DNA of 32,911 bases, from positions 1-32,911 of the forward strand of contig WHTA01000063.1 of assembly GCA_009379825.1 (NCBI GenBank), read 5' to 3'. A program made the position numbers and the translations under genes. Shown here in pieces: positions 8,490 to 16,760 of the stretch (positions are counted from its first letter, which is position 1; each line of letters opens with the position of its first letter). Source of the stretch: Streptosporangiales bacterium (GTDB taxonomy: Bacteria > Actinomycetota > Actinomycetes > Streptosporangiales > WHST01). A model generated the notes under the pieces. The model was not told where the DNA came from. It did not search any database and saw only the letters and a program-made list of their open reading frames with translations.

Positions 8490-8494
8490 CGGGG

Positions 8495-9652
8495 TCACCC
8501 ACTTCCGAACGCCGGCAGGTCGAGGAAGCGATCGGCGGCGGCCAGGCGGGTCGAGACGTTCGCGGCCAGCTCGGTGCGTGCGGCGTCCAGCTGTGCCTGG
8601 GTGGTGATGCTCTGCTCGGTCTGCAGCATCTGGTGCGAGAAGCTGTAGACGAACGCGCACCGTGGATACCTGCGCTCCTGGTAGCTCGCCAGCAGCTGGT
8701 CGACCGGCTTACCGCTGACGGCCTCCTCCGCGAGCACCATGCCGTCCTCCAGGGCCATCGCCGACCCCTGGGTGAGATGCGGTGGGTACGGGTGGGCCGC
8801 GTCACCGGCGATCACCAACCGGCCGCGGTGCCACGGCGGCGGCACCAGCGTCACCTCGAGCGGGCTGTACGCGATCTCCAGGTCGGTCGACAGGGTGTCC
8901 CTGATCTCCGCGGCCAGCCCGCCGTAGCCGGCCAGCCGGTCCCGCAGCAGCTCGCAGAAGTCCGCGGGGTCGAAGCGGGGACGCCCCGGCTCCGGGCGGA
9001 TGTGGAACAGGTACATCTGCTTCTCGTTGAGTGGCATGACGCCGGTCTTGCTGCCCAGCCCCTGGTAGAACTCCATGCAGGTGACGTCTGCCGGCCGCTC
9101 CACGATCGTGCGCCAGGCCGAGTAGCCGGCAGGCACCGGCTCGCAGGCGCGCCCGTACAGCTCGTGCCTGGTGGTCGACTTCACGCCGTCGAAACCGACC
9201 ACCAGGTCGAAGTCGCCGGTGCGCCCGTCGTCGAACGTGACGTGCACCGAGGGCCCGTCCTTGACCAGGTCGGCGACCACCGTGCCCAGCCGGATGTCCA
9301 CGCCGGCCGCCCTGGTCGCGGCCACCAGGATGCGGTGCAGGTCCTTGCGCGGCAGCGCACTCATCGCCGGCAGTCCCGCGCCGCCGAGCAGGAACCTGTG
9401 CTCCGCGATCAGCACGCGGTCGTAGTCGTGGATCCTGATCCGGTCGAACGCGAAACCGGCGTCCAGCACGTCGTCGAGCACCCCGATGGCGTCGAGTACG
9501 CGCAGCGCGTTCGCCGGTTGACCGAGCCCGACGCCGTACACGGTGAACTCGGGCTTGCGTTCCACCAGCACGACCTCGACGCCGCGCTGGGCCAGCGCCG
9601 TCGCGGTGGCGAGACCTCCGATTCCGCCACCGACCACGAGTACGCGCTGCAT
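8495..9652 (-). CDS. FAD-dependent aromatic monooxygenase
   Basis: Flavoprotein hydroxylase of the PHBH/salicylate hydroxylase group, 385 aa, using NAD(P)H and oxygen to hydroxylate an aromatic or similar ring. It opens with RVLVVGGGIGGLATATALA, the dinucleotide-binding GxGxxG, followed by the acidic ribose contact in VEVVLVERKP. The middle has FDLVVGFDGVKSTTR (the DG motif) and the C-terminal half has LVIAGDAAHPYPPHLTQG (the GD motif). ATG 9652 is chosen because the Rossmann fold starts at once, although its ribosome site is poor; the frame stays open further upstream without domain content. A LysR-type regulator lies 68 bases upstream in the same direction, and the broken MFS carrier starts 5 bases downstream. 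The context points to catabolism of an amide-bearing aromatic; the substrate is unknown. Confidence 0.85.
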   Translation of the reverse strand: MQRVLVVGGGIGGLATATALAQRGVEVVLVERKPEFTVYGVGLGQPANALRVLDAIGVLDDVLDAGFAFDRIRIHDYDRVLIAEHRFLLGGAGLPAMSALPRKDLHRILVAATRAAGVDIRLGTVVADLVKDGPSVHVTFDDGRTGDFDLVVGFDGVKSTTRHELYGRACEPVPAGYSAWRTIVERPADVTCMEFYQGLGSKTGVMPLNEKQMYLFHIRPEPGRPRFDPADFCELLRDRLAGYGGLAAEIRDTLSTDLEIAYSPLEVTLVPPPWHRGRLVIAGDAAHPYPPHLTQGSAMALEDGMVLAEEAVSGKPVDQLLASYQERRYPRCAFVYSFSHQMLQTEQSITTQAQLDAARTELAANVSTRLAAADRFLDLPAFGSG

Positions 9653-9720
9653 GCCACGACCGTAGGGAGTGCGATGCGATAGCAGAAATCGATTCTCCTG
9701 ATGCCAGCCATCCACGCCGG

Positions 9721-10641
9721 CTATTCCCGCTGGTCCTCCAGGGCCACGGCGATGTCGGCGAGCTGCTCCCGCAGCCACTGGTGGGCCGGTTCGTCGGTGC
9801 GGCGGGGGTGCCAGAACATCTGCTGCGTGATCGGCGTCAGCGACACCGGCGGCTCGACGGTCCTGATGCGCGTCAGCGCACCGAGTGCGTGCCCGAGCCG
9901 CTCGTGGATCATGGCGATCAGCCGGGTGCCGGGCAGCAGCATCGGGGCGACCAGGAAGCTCTCCGTGGTCATCTCCACGTTGCGCCCGATGCCCAGCTCG
10001 TCCAGCTCCCGGTCGACGGTGGAGCGCTGCCCGTTGGCGCGGTACGCCAGGTACGGCAGCTCCTGGAACCTGGCCACGGTGAGGTCGCCTTCGCGGTCCG
10101 GGTGGTCGGCGGCCATCGCGCAGACGAACCTGTCGGTGAACAGGTCCGCGCTGGCCAGGCCGTCGACGTTCTCCACCACCTCACGGGGCAGCACGAGCAG
10201 GTCGATCTCGCCGGTGCGGAGCTGGTCGGCGTACTGGTGCAGCACCGGCTCCACCTGCAGCCGGACGTTCGGGGCGAGCGCCGTCAGCCGGCCCATCAGC
10301 TGCCGCAGCAGCACGAGCGTGATGTAGTCGGTCGCCGCCACCACGAACGTCCGCGCGTCGCGCGTCGGGTCGAAGCCCGGCCGGGCGCTGAGCGTCTGCT
10401 CGATCCTCGTCAGGATGTCGCGCAGCGGTCCCTGCAGCGACTCGGCGAACGAGGTGAGCTCCAGGCTACGCCCGGACCGCACCAGCAACGGGTCGTCGAG
10501 CAACCGCCGCAACCGCGCGAGCGACGCGCTCATCGCCGGCTGGCTGACCGACAACCGCTGCGCGGCCCGCGTGACGTGCCGCTCCCGCAACAGCGCGTCG
10601 AGCGCGACGAGCAGGTTCAAGTCGATCTGGCGCAGATCCAC
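9721..10641 (-). CDS. LysR family transcriptional regulator (NodD-like)
   Basis: LysR-type regulator of 306 aa. The N-terminal winged helix (residues 1-65) has the typical LLVALDALLRERHVTRAAQ and LSVSQPAMSASLARLRRL segments. The remainder is the two-lobed effector domain of the NodD/PcpR-like kind (VVAATDYITLVLL). The start is GTG 10641 with GGGAGG seven bases upstream, directly next to a 12-bp hairpin. It is transcribed toward the FAD monooxygenase, 68 bases ahead of it, so it may be cotranscribed with the operon or activate it from the short gap. Its ligand is probably the aromatic substrate or an intermediate of the operon, by analogy only. Confidence 0.9.
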   Translation of the reverse strand: MDLRQIDLNLLVALDALLRERHVTRAAQRLSVSQPAMSASLARLRRLLDDPLLVRSGRSLELTSFAESLQGPLRDILTRIEQTLSARPGFDPTRDARTFVVAATDYITLVLLRQLMGRLTALAPNVRLQVEPVLHQYADQLRTGEIDLLVLPREVVENVDGLASADLFTDRFVCAMAADHPDREGDLTVARFQELPYLAYRANGQRSTVDRELDELGIGRNVEMTTESFLVAPMLLPGTRLIAMIHERLGHALGALTRIRTVEPPVSLTPITQQMFWHPRRTDEPAHQWLREQLADIAVALEDQRE

Positions 10642-10653
10642 CGCCCGGCCTCC

Positions 10654-10683
10654 CAGGATGCTCGGCTGCTACCGAGCATCCTG
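10654..10683 (-). terminator. 12-bp perfect hairpin between PLD-like gene and lysR
   Basis: caggatgctcgg and ccgagcatcctg pair perfectly over 12 bp with a 6-base loop. The hairpin begins 2 bases after the stop of the phospholipase D-like gene and ends next to the GGGAGG ribosome site of lysR. The strand shown is the sense of both genes. It lacks a T-run, as is common in high-GC actinobacteria. It is most likely a terminator, with a possible second effect on lysR translation. Confidence 0.6.
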
Positions 10684-10685
10684 CC

Positions 10686-11857
10686 CTACGCCGACGCGGC
10701 CGCGTACAGCGTCGCGAAGTTGTCCTTGTACTGCTCGTAGACGGGGCCGAGGTTGGTCTTCACCATCGCCTCGTCGTTGCGGCGCAGCGAGGTCTGGTTG
10801 AAGTTGGGGCTGCCGGTGAGCACCCAGCGTGCGCCCGGCTCGCCGGCGTAGCTGCCTTCGAGCAACAGGTACTTGGAGTGGATGCGGCCGGGCAGCGCGT
10901 TGGGGTTGTCGAGCAACCGCATGAAGATGTTCGGCTCCGCCGACAGCCGGGCGCGTGCCTCGTCGTCCATCAGGCCGTGCAGATACGTACCCGGCAGCCC
11001 TGCTCGGCCAGCTCGACGAGCCGCTCGGCGAGCCCGATGCGGTACGTGTCCCACTCGGACATCCCGACCCGGATCGTGGTGGAGGTAGCACAGCCGGCGT
11101 CGGCGAGGAAGTCCTGCACCGGGTCGCTCGTCGCGAACGGGAAGAAGTACGACGTCACCGAACCACCGCGCATGCCCGTGTCGGTCACGCGCGCGTAGTC
11201 GTCGTTGCGCCGCTCGGCGGCCAGGTCCGCGAAATAGGAGCCGTACGCGTCGTAGAGCTTGGAGTTTCCGACGAAAGTGGTGGCGTTGTTCCAATACGTG
11301 GTGGAGTTGAGGTCGGTGAAGTTTGCCGACGACTGGACGACCACGTCGGACTTACCGCCGGTACGGGAGAACACGTAGAACTTGTTGTGCTGACCCTTGG
11401 TGCCGATGCACGCCGCGGTGTTGCCCTCGGGTGACAGACCGGTGCAGACGTGCAGCCAGGAGCGCTTCGACTCGTCCGTCCCGAGCGCGGTACGCAACGA
11501 CTCCACGGCGGGGTTGTCCACCTGCCAACCGTCCAGCACGAGCTTTACGTCGACGCCGCGCTCGTGCGCGTCGACGAGCTCCGTGGCGAAGTCCATGCCG
11601 GCGTCGCCGGAGATCACGAAGTGGGCGATGCGGATGCGCGAACCGCTCTGCGCCTGGTGCACGAGGCTGCAGATCTGCCGTACGACCGCGGTCGGGTCTC
11701 CGCCTGCCGGGTCGTTGAACACCGACCCGGTGGCTACGGGTACGGTCGCCGCGTCGCGGCACGGCCGCGCACCCTCGTCGGCCGTAGCCGCGGCTGTAGG
11801 CACCAGGATGAGGGAGAGCAGGAGAGCGACACCGGCGAGCACTGACTTCACGCGCAT
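10686..11857 (-). pseudogene. Secreted phospholipase D-like protein, frameshifted
   Basis: Exported PLD-superfamily protein. It starts at ATG 11857 (AAGGAA about 7 bases upstream) with a signal peptide: MRVK, a hydrophobic LAGVALLLSLILVPTAAA run and probable cleavage near ATA-DEG. The first catalytic block is HNKFYVFSRTGGKS with QSSANF; the second is HSKYLLLEG with LTGSPNFNQTS. Both HxK motifs and the trailing S/N-N-F elements are present, so the ancestral enzyme was complete. The frame breaks between them: the first frame reads GCRVRICTA and stops at 10970, while the second resumes around LMDDEARARL. The slip lies between about 10970 and 11000, and there is no homopolymer there to suggest a trivial error. 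If real, the second active-site half is lost. It stands alone with its own promoter. Confidence 0.82.
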
Positions 11858-11897
11858 CGAGCATTCCTTTGCGGCAGCAGAAAGCACCAAGAATTAG

Positions 11898-11911
11898 CGT
11901 GAATTTTCACG
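11898..11911. promoter_or_regulatory. Palindrome in the leader of the PLD-like gene
   Basis: cgtgaattttcacg has perfect 6-base arms (CGTGAA / TTCACG) around two bases. A second CGTGAA half-site at 11941-11946 borders the predicted -10 hexamer. The pair may be an operator; the regulator is unknown. Confidence 0.35.
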
Positions 11912-11946
11912 TTACTTCTCCCGGGGATTCGGGATTCCGGCGTGAA

Positions 11947-11974
11947 ATCTTATCGGCGGCCGCAGAACTGTCAA
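11947..11974 (-). promoter_or_regulatory. Promoter of the PLD-like gene
   Basis: On the minus strand TTGACA (11974-11969) is followed after 16 bases by TAAGAT (11952-11947), close to the sigma70-type consensus. The predicted leader is about 80 bases. The region is clearly more AT-rich than its surroundings. Confidence 0.6.
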
Positions 11975-12014
11975 GACACGAGAATCGGGGTATCCGGCGA
12001 ATTGTTACGGAGCG

Positions 12015-12806
12015 TCAGGCGTCCTCGCCTGTGCCCATGCCCTCGAGCTCCTCGCTCAGCGCCTCCAGCTCGGAGCCACCGGCCATCTGCAGGGTGAGCT
12101 CGTCCAGGTCGAGCTCCGCCTTCGCGTAGCTCGCCGCCATCCGGCCGCGCTTGAGCAGGACGAACTCGTCCCCCACGAGGAAGGCGTGGTGCGGGTTGTG
12201 CGTGACGAGGATGACACCTAGCCCGGCTTCCCGCGCCGCGGCGACGTACTTCAGCACGACCCCGGACTGCTTCACGCCGAGCGCTGCCGTCGGCTCGTCC
12301 AGGATCAGCACCTTGGCGCCGAGGTACACCGCCCGCGCGATGGCCACGCACTGGCGTTCGCCGCCGGAGAGGGTGCCGATCGGCTGGTCGACGTCGCGCA
12401 GGTCGATGCCCATCTTCGCCAGCTCGTCCTTGGTCGTGCGCCGCATGGTCGCGACGTCCAGCCGCCGCACCGGCCATCCGCCGCGGGTGAGCTCGGACCC
12501 GAGGAAGAAGTTCCGCCACACCGGCATCAGCGGCACGACGGCAAGGTCCTGGTACACGGTCGCGATGCCGCGTTCGAGCGCTTCGCGCGGCGACGCGAAC
12601 TGCACGGGCGCGTCGTCGACCTCGAAGCTGCCTTCGTCGTGCTGGTGCAGCCCGGCGACGATCTTTATGAGGGTCGTCTTCCCCGCTCCGTTGTCGCCGA
12701 GCACGCACGTGATCTGGCCCCGGTACACGTCCAGCGAGACGCCGGAGAGCGCAATGATGTTGCCGTAGCGCTTGCCCACCTCGTCGAGCCGTACCAACGG
12801 CCTCAT
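12015..12806 (-). CDS. Sugar ABC transporter ATP-binding protein (single NBD)
   Basis: ATPase of 263 aa powering the importer encoded just upstream. Walker A is GDNGAGKTT (about residues 36-44), the signature is [14 protein letters not shown], Walker B is [11 protein letters not shown] and the H-loop is VILVTHN. It has a single nucleotide-binding domain, whereas RbsA/XylG relatives carry two fused ones. It resembles the short FrcA-type ATPases, which would act as a homodimer. Its ATG (12806) overlaps the permease stop as ATGA, implying coupled translation. The acidic C-terminal tail ([18 protein letters not shown]) is not part of the domain. As the last gene of the iol operon it most likely serves inositol uptake; this rests on context. 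Confidence 0.9.
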   Translation of the reverse strand: MRPLVRLDEVGKRYGNIIALSGVSLDVYRGQITCVLGDNGAGKTTLIKIVAGLHQHDEGSFEVDDAPVQFASPREALERGIATVYQDLAVVPLMPVWRNFFLGSELTRGGWPVRRLDVATMRRTTKDELAKMGIDLRDVDQPIGTLSGGERQCVAIARAVYLGAKVLILDEPTAALGVKQSGVVLKYVAAAREAGLGVILVTHNPHHAFLVGDEFVLLKRGRMAASYAKAELDLDELTLQMAGGSELEALSEELEGMGTGEDA

Positions 12807-13837
12807 CGCGACGCCTCCGCCCGCTTGCGCACCCACGCGTTCACCACTGCTGCGCCGAGCAGCATCACGCCGAGGAAGAGCTTGAACCAGTCCGAGTTCC
12901 ACTCGGCGTACACGATGCCCTGCGACGCCATGCCGAAGATCAGCGCACCGACGGCCGCACCGATCGCCGAACCGTAGCCACCGGTGAGCAGGCACCCGCC
13001 GATGACCGCGGCGATGATGTACAGCAGCTCGTTGCCGACACCCTCGCCCGACTGGATGGTGTTGAACGCGAAGACCAGATGCATGCCGGAGAACCACGCC
13101 GCGAACTGCACTCCCATGAACAGCCCGATCTTCGTCCACGCCACCGGCACACTCGCGGCACGCGCGCTCTCCTTCGCGCCGCCGACGGCGTAGATCCAGT
13201 TGCCCACCTTCGTACGGAGCAGCAGCCAGGTGGCGAACGCCACGAACACCACCCACCACAGCACGGTGACCTTCACCGGCAACACATCGCTGGCGAACAC
13301 GGCCTGGGCACTGGCGAAACCGTCCATGTCGGCGACCGAGTTCGACGCCACGTTGCCGGTGAGCAGCTTCGTCATGCCCAGGTTCAGGCCGGTCAACATG
13401 AGGAACATCGCGAGCGTGATGATGAAGCTCGGCAACCCGGTGCGGATCACCAGCACCCCGTTGACGAAGCCGATCGCCAACGAGACGGCCAGCGAGACCA
13501 CCACACCGACCCAGATGTTGAGCGTCAGCTGGTAGCTGAGCAGCGTCGCCGTGAGCGCCGCGGTGATGACCGCGACGCCCGCGGAGAGGTCGAACTCGCC
13601 ACCGATCATCAGCAGCGCCACGGCCAGCGCCATGATGCCGATGGTCGAGCTCGCGTACAACGTGTTCGCCAGCGCGGACGGCCCGATGAACCCGTCGGCG
13701 ACCACCGCGAAGAAGACGAAGACGATGACCGCACCGATCACCGAGCCGAACTCGGGCCGGCTGATACCGCGGCGCAGCAGCGATCGCCGCACCATCCGTT
13801 CGTCCGCGCCCGCAGGTGCAGATGCCGCGTCAGCCAT
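12803..13837 (-). CDS. Sugar ABC transporter permease (RbsC/FrcC family)
   Basis: Membrane permease of 344 aa in the BPD_transp_2 family used by ribose, xylose, fructose and inositol importers. After a short cytoplasmic N-terminus there are about 8-10 hydrophobic helices. Typical family stretches are [10 protein letters not shown] near residue 80 and, later, [16 protein letters not shown], the likely ATPase-contact loop. The start is ATG 13837. It lies 21 bases after the binding-protein stop and overlaps the ATPase start by 4 bases. Together the three genes encode a complete importer. The substrate is inferred to be myo-inositol or a related inositol from its place in the iol operon. Confidence 0.9.
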   Translation of the reverse strand: MADAASAPAGADERMVRRSLLRRGISRPEFGSVIGAVIVFVFFAVVADGFIGPSALANTLYASSTIGIMALAVALLMIGGEFDLSAGVAVITAALTATLLSYQLTLNIWVGVVVSLAVSLAIGFVNGVLVIRTGLPSFIITLAMFLMLTGLNLGMTKLLTGNVASNSVADMDGFASAQAVFASDVLPVKVTVLWWVVFVAFATWLLLRTKVGNWIYAVGGAKESARAASVPVAWTKIGLFMGVQFAAWFSGMHLVFAFNTIQSGEGVGNELLYIIAAVIGGCLLTGGYGSAIGAAVGALIFGMASQGIVYAEWNSDWFKLFLGVMLLGAAVVNAWVRKRAEASR

Positions 13838-13858
13838 GACAGTCCCCGTCCCTCGTGC

Positions 13859-14860
13859 CTAGCGGGTACCCCTGTCGGTGAACTTCGAGATCTCGTCCAC
13901 GGTGTCGGCCGTCACGACCTGCGGCCCGGTGAGCACCGTCTGGCCGCCACCGATCACGTTGCCGTTGTTGATATGCAGCCAGATCTGGTCGACGGCGAGG
14001 TAGCCCTGCAGGTACGGCTGCTGGTCCACGGCGAAGTCGATGTCGCCGCTCTTCAGGCCGGCGACCAGGTCCTTGTTGAGGTCGAAGGTGGAGACCTGGG
14101 CGTCACTGTTCGCGTCGTCGGCCGCCTTGACCGCCGTCAGCGCGAACGGGGCACCGAGCGCCAGCACGCTGTCGATGCTCTGGTCCGCCTGCAGCCGCGA
14201 CTGGATGGTCGACCGCACGTCGGGCATGTTCTCGCCGTTGACGTGGACGTTCACCATCTCGCCGTCGAACGTCTCCTTGGCGCCTGCGCACCGCGCGTCC
14301 AGCCCCACGTGACCCTGTTCGTGGATCACGCAGAGGCTCTTCTTCGCCCCGGTCTTGTTGAGCTGTTCACCCGCGGCCTGACCGGCGACGGACTCCTCCT
14401 GGCCGAAGTGCGCGAGCGCGCCGTACTCCTTCGACTCCTGCTCGCCGGCGTTGATGGTCACGACGGGGATGCCCTTGTCGATGGCCTTCTCGACGGCGCT
14501 CTTCATCGCGCCGGGCTTCGACAGCGTGACGACGATGCCGTCGACGTCCTGGTTGATGGCGGTCTCCACGAGCTGGGCCTGGCGGGTGCCGTCCGGGTCG
14601 TTGGAGTAGAGGAACTTCGCGTTGTCCTTCTGCGCGGCCGCCTTCGCACCCTTCTGCACGATGTCCCAGAAGGTGTCGCCGGGCGCGCTGTGCGTGATCA
14701 TCGCGACCCGGATGCGCGGGGTGTCCGCGACGTTGCCACCACCACCTGTCGCAGCGCTCTCCTCGGATTCCTTGCCGCCCTCGCTGCTGCATGCCGTCAG
14801 GGATACCCCGAGTGCTAAGGCCGCCGCTGCCACCTGTAACCGCTTCCGTCCCGATCCCAT
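13859..14860 (-). CDS. Sugar ABC transporter substrate-binding lipoprotein
   Basis: Periplasmic-binding-protein-like lipoprotein of 333 aa. The N-terminus MGSGRKRLQ, a hydrophobic stretch and the lipobox LTAC indicate export and lipid anchoring. A low-complexity linker (SSEGGKESEESAATGGGG) precedes the type I fold, which begins at IRVAMITHSAPGDTFW and has VDGIVVTLSKP and GIPVVTINAG as in RbsB/FrcB proteins. The start is ATG 14860 with AAGGAG nine bases upstream. It follows iolD by only 37 bases in the same direction, so transport and catabolism are probably on one transcript. Inositol is the expected ligand by context; a different sugar cannot be excluded. Confidence 0.9.
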   Translation of the reverse strand: MGSGRKRLQVAAAALALGVSLTACSSEGGKESEESAATGGGGNVADTPRIRVAMITHSAPGDTFWDIVQKGAKAAAQKDNAKFLYSNDPDGTRQAQLVETAINQDVDGIVVTLSKPGAMKSAVEKAIDKGIPVVTINAGEQESKEYGALAHFGQEESVAGQAAGEQLNKTGAKKSLCVIHEQGHVGLDARCAGAKETFDGEMVNVHVNGENMPDVRSTIQSRLQADQSIDSVLALGAPFALTAVKAADDANSDAQVSTFDLNKDLVAGLKSGDIDFAVDQQPYLQGYLAVDQIWLHINNGNVIGGGQTVLTGPQVVTADTVDEISKFTDRGTR

Positions 14861-14897
14861 GGCGCTCTCCTTTGAGCTTGTCGCTGCTACCTCTGTG

Positions 14898-16760
14898 TCA
14901 CAGATGTCTTCGCTGCTGCTTGCGGTGCGTCTCGTAGTCCGCGTACGCGGCGCGCGTGGAGGCACGGCTCGCGACCTCCGCGACGGGTACGTCCCACCAC
15001 GACTGGGAGTCCGGGCCCCGCCCGATCGGGTCGGTCGGCACGTACACCACCGTGGTGCGGTCCGCCGCGGCGGCGGCGACGAGCGCCTCGCGCAGCTCGT
15101 CGCGGGTGCCGGCCCTGCGCACGTCGGCGCCGAGGCTGGCGGCGTTCGCCGCGAGGTCGACCGGCAGCGGCCCACCGTCGAGCATGCCGGTCGCCTCGTT
15201 GCGCATCCGGTAGCTGGTGCCGAACCGCTCCGCGCCCACAGACTCCGACAGCGCACCGATCGAACCGAACCCTGCGTTGTCGACGAGCACGATCACCAGC
15301 TTGATGCCCTCCGACACAGCGGTGACGATCTCCTGCGGCAGCATCAGGTACGAGCCGTCGCCGATGAGCACGAACACCTCGCGCTCCGGCGCGGCCAGCT
15401 TGATACCGAGACCCGCGGGGATCTCGTAGCCCATGCAGGAGTAGCCGTACTCCACGTGGTACTGCCCTGGATCGCGCGCACGCCACAGCTTGTGCAGGTC
15501 GCCCGGCATGCTGCCGGCCGCGTTCACCACCACGTCGCGTTCGCCCACGGTCTCGTTCAGCACGCCGAGTACGGCGGTCTGCGGCAGCGGCGAGCCGTCG
15601 TGTGCGTACACCTCGTCGACCACCTCGCGCCAGCCCTGCGTGAGCTCGCCGACCTCCGCGCGTACGGTCTCGCCCACCCGCCAGCCGGCGAGCTCGGCGG
15701 TGAGCGCCTGCAGCGCCGCCCTGGCGTCCGCGAGCAGCCCGGTGCCGGCGAGCTTGGCAGTGTCCATCGCCGCGACGTTGACGTTCACGAACCGTACGTC
15801 GGGTTCGGCGAACGCCGAGTGCGAGGCCGTGGTGAAGTCGCTGTAGCGGGTGCCGACGCCGATGACCACGTCGGCGCGCCTGGCAAGCGCGTTGGCGGCC
15901 TGGGTGCCCGTCGCGCCGACAGCGCCCACCGCGCACGGGTGGTCCCACGGCAGCACACCCTTGCCCGCCTGCGTCTCCGCCACCGGCACACCGGTCGCGT
16001 CCGCGAACGCGCGCAGCGCCTCGGTCGCCGCGGAGTACTTGACGCCTCCGCCGGCCACCAGCAGCGGCCGCTTCGCCGACCTGATCTCGGCTACCGCGCG
16101 GGCCAACGCCGCAGGCTCCGGTTGTGGCCTGGCGACGTGCCAGACCCGCGGCTCGAACAGCTCGGCCGGCCAGTCGTACGCCTCCGCCTGCACGTCCTGC
16201 GGCATCGCCAGCGTCACCGCGCCGGTGTCGACCGGGTCGGTCAGCACGCGCATCGCGGCGAGCAGTGCCGCCGGCAGCTGCTCAGCGCGGTTCACGCGGT
16301 CCCAGTACCGCGACACCGGGCGCAGGCAGTCGTTGACCGACACGTCGTACGACCGCGGGTCCTCCAGCTCCTGCAGCACCGGGTTCGCCACCCGGGTGGC
16401 GAAGATGTCGCCGGGCAACAGCAGCACCGGCAACCGGTTGATGGTGGCCAGCGCCGCACCCGTCACCAGGTTCGTGGCGCCCGGCCCGATCGACGTCGTG
16501 CACGCCATCATGGACAACCGGTTCGTGGTGCGCGCGTACCCGACGGCGGCGTGCACCATCGCCTGCTCGTTGCGCGACAGGTAGTAGCGCATCTGCTCGG
16601 TGTGCTCGAGCAGCGCCTGGCCGAGCCCCGCGACGTTGCCGTGCCCGAAGATGCCGAAGCAGCCAGCGATCAGCCGCTGCTGGTCGCCGTCGCGCTCGGA
16701 CCACTGGTTCGCGAGGAACCTGACGGTGGCCTGCGCGACGGTGAGTCGCACGGTGCTCAT
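14898..16760 (-). CDS. iolD: 3D-(3,5/4)-trihydroxycyclohexane-1,2-dione acylhydrolase
   Basis: Thiamine-diphosphate enzyme of 620 aa that opens the inositol-derived diketone ring to 5-deoxy-glucuronate. It has the three-domain acetolactate synthase-like layout. The N-terminal PYR domain includes FGIFGHGNVAGLGQAL and CTTSIGPGATNLVTGAA. The central domain includes PLLVAGGGVKYS. The C-terminal PP domain has GDGSYLMLPQEI with the Asn of DNAGFGS completing the TPP motif. The length matches IolD. ATG 16760 overlaps the iolB stop as ATGA. This is the third enzymatic step of the pathway; its neighbours supply the preceding and following steps. Confidence 0.96.
   Translation of the reverse strand: MSTVRLTVAQATVRFLANQWSERDGDQQRLIAGCFGIFGHGNVAGLGQALLEHTEQMRYYLSRNEQAMVHAAVGYARTTNRLSMMACTTSIGPGATNLVTGAALATINRLPVLLLPGDIFATRVANPVLQELEDPRSYDVSVNDCLRPVSRYWDRVNRAEQLPAALLAAMRVLTDPVDTGAVTLAMPQDVQAEAYDWPAELFEPRVWHVARPQPEPAALARAVAEIRSAKRPLLVAGGGVKYSAATEALRAFADATGVPVAETQAGKGVLPWDHPCAVGAVGATGTQAANALARRADVVIGVGTRYSDFTTASHSAFAEPDVRFVNVNVAAMDTAKLAGTGLLADARAALQALTAELAGWRVGETVRAEVGELTQGWREVVDEVYAHDGSPLPQTAVLGVLNETVGERDVVVNAAGSMPGDLHKLWRARDPGQYHVEYGYSCMGYEIPAGLGIKLAAPEREVFVLIGDGSYLMLPQEIVTAVSEGIKLVIVLVDNAGFGSIGALSESVGAERFGTSYRMRNEATGMLDGGPLPVDLAANAASLGADVRRAGTRDELREALVAAAAADRTTVVYVPTDPIGRGPDSQSWWDVPVAEVASRASTRAAYADYETHRKQQRRHL

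Noticed and set aside
9653-9720. Possible LysR binding site (aatcgatt palindrome, 9687-9694) before the monooxygenase
   Set aside because: The symmetry is too short to separate from chance and no promoter hexamers could be placed with confidence.
13079-14818. Plus-strand 579-codon open frame
   Set aside because: It lies opposite the permease and binding-protein genes and has only low-complexity Arg/His/Val content typical of antisense high-GC frames.
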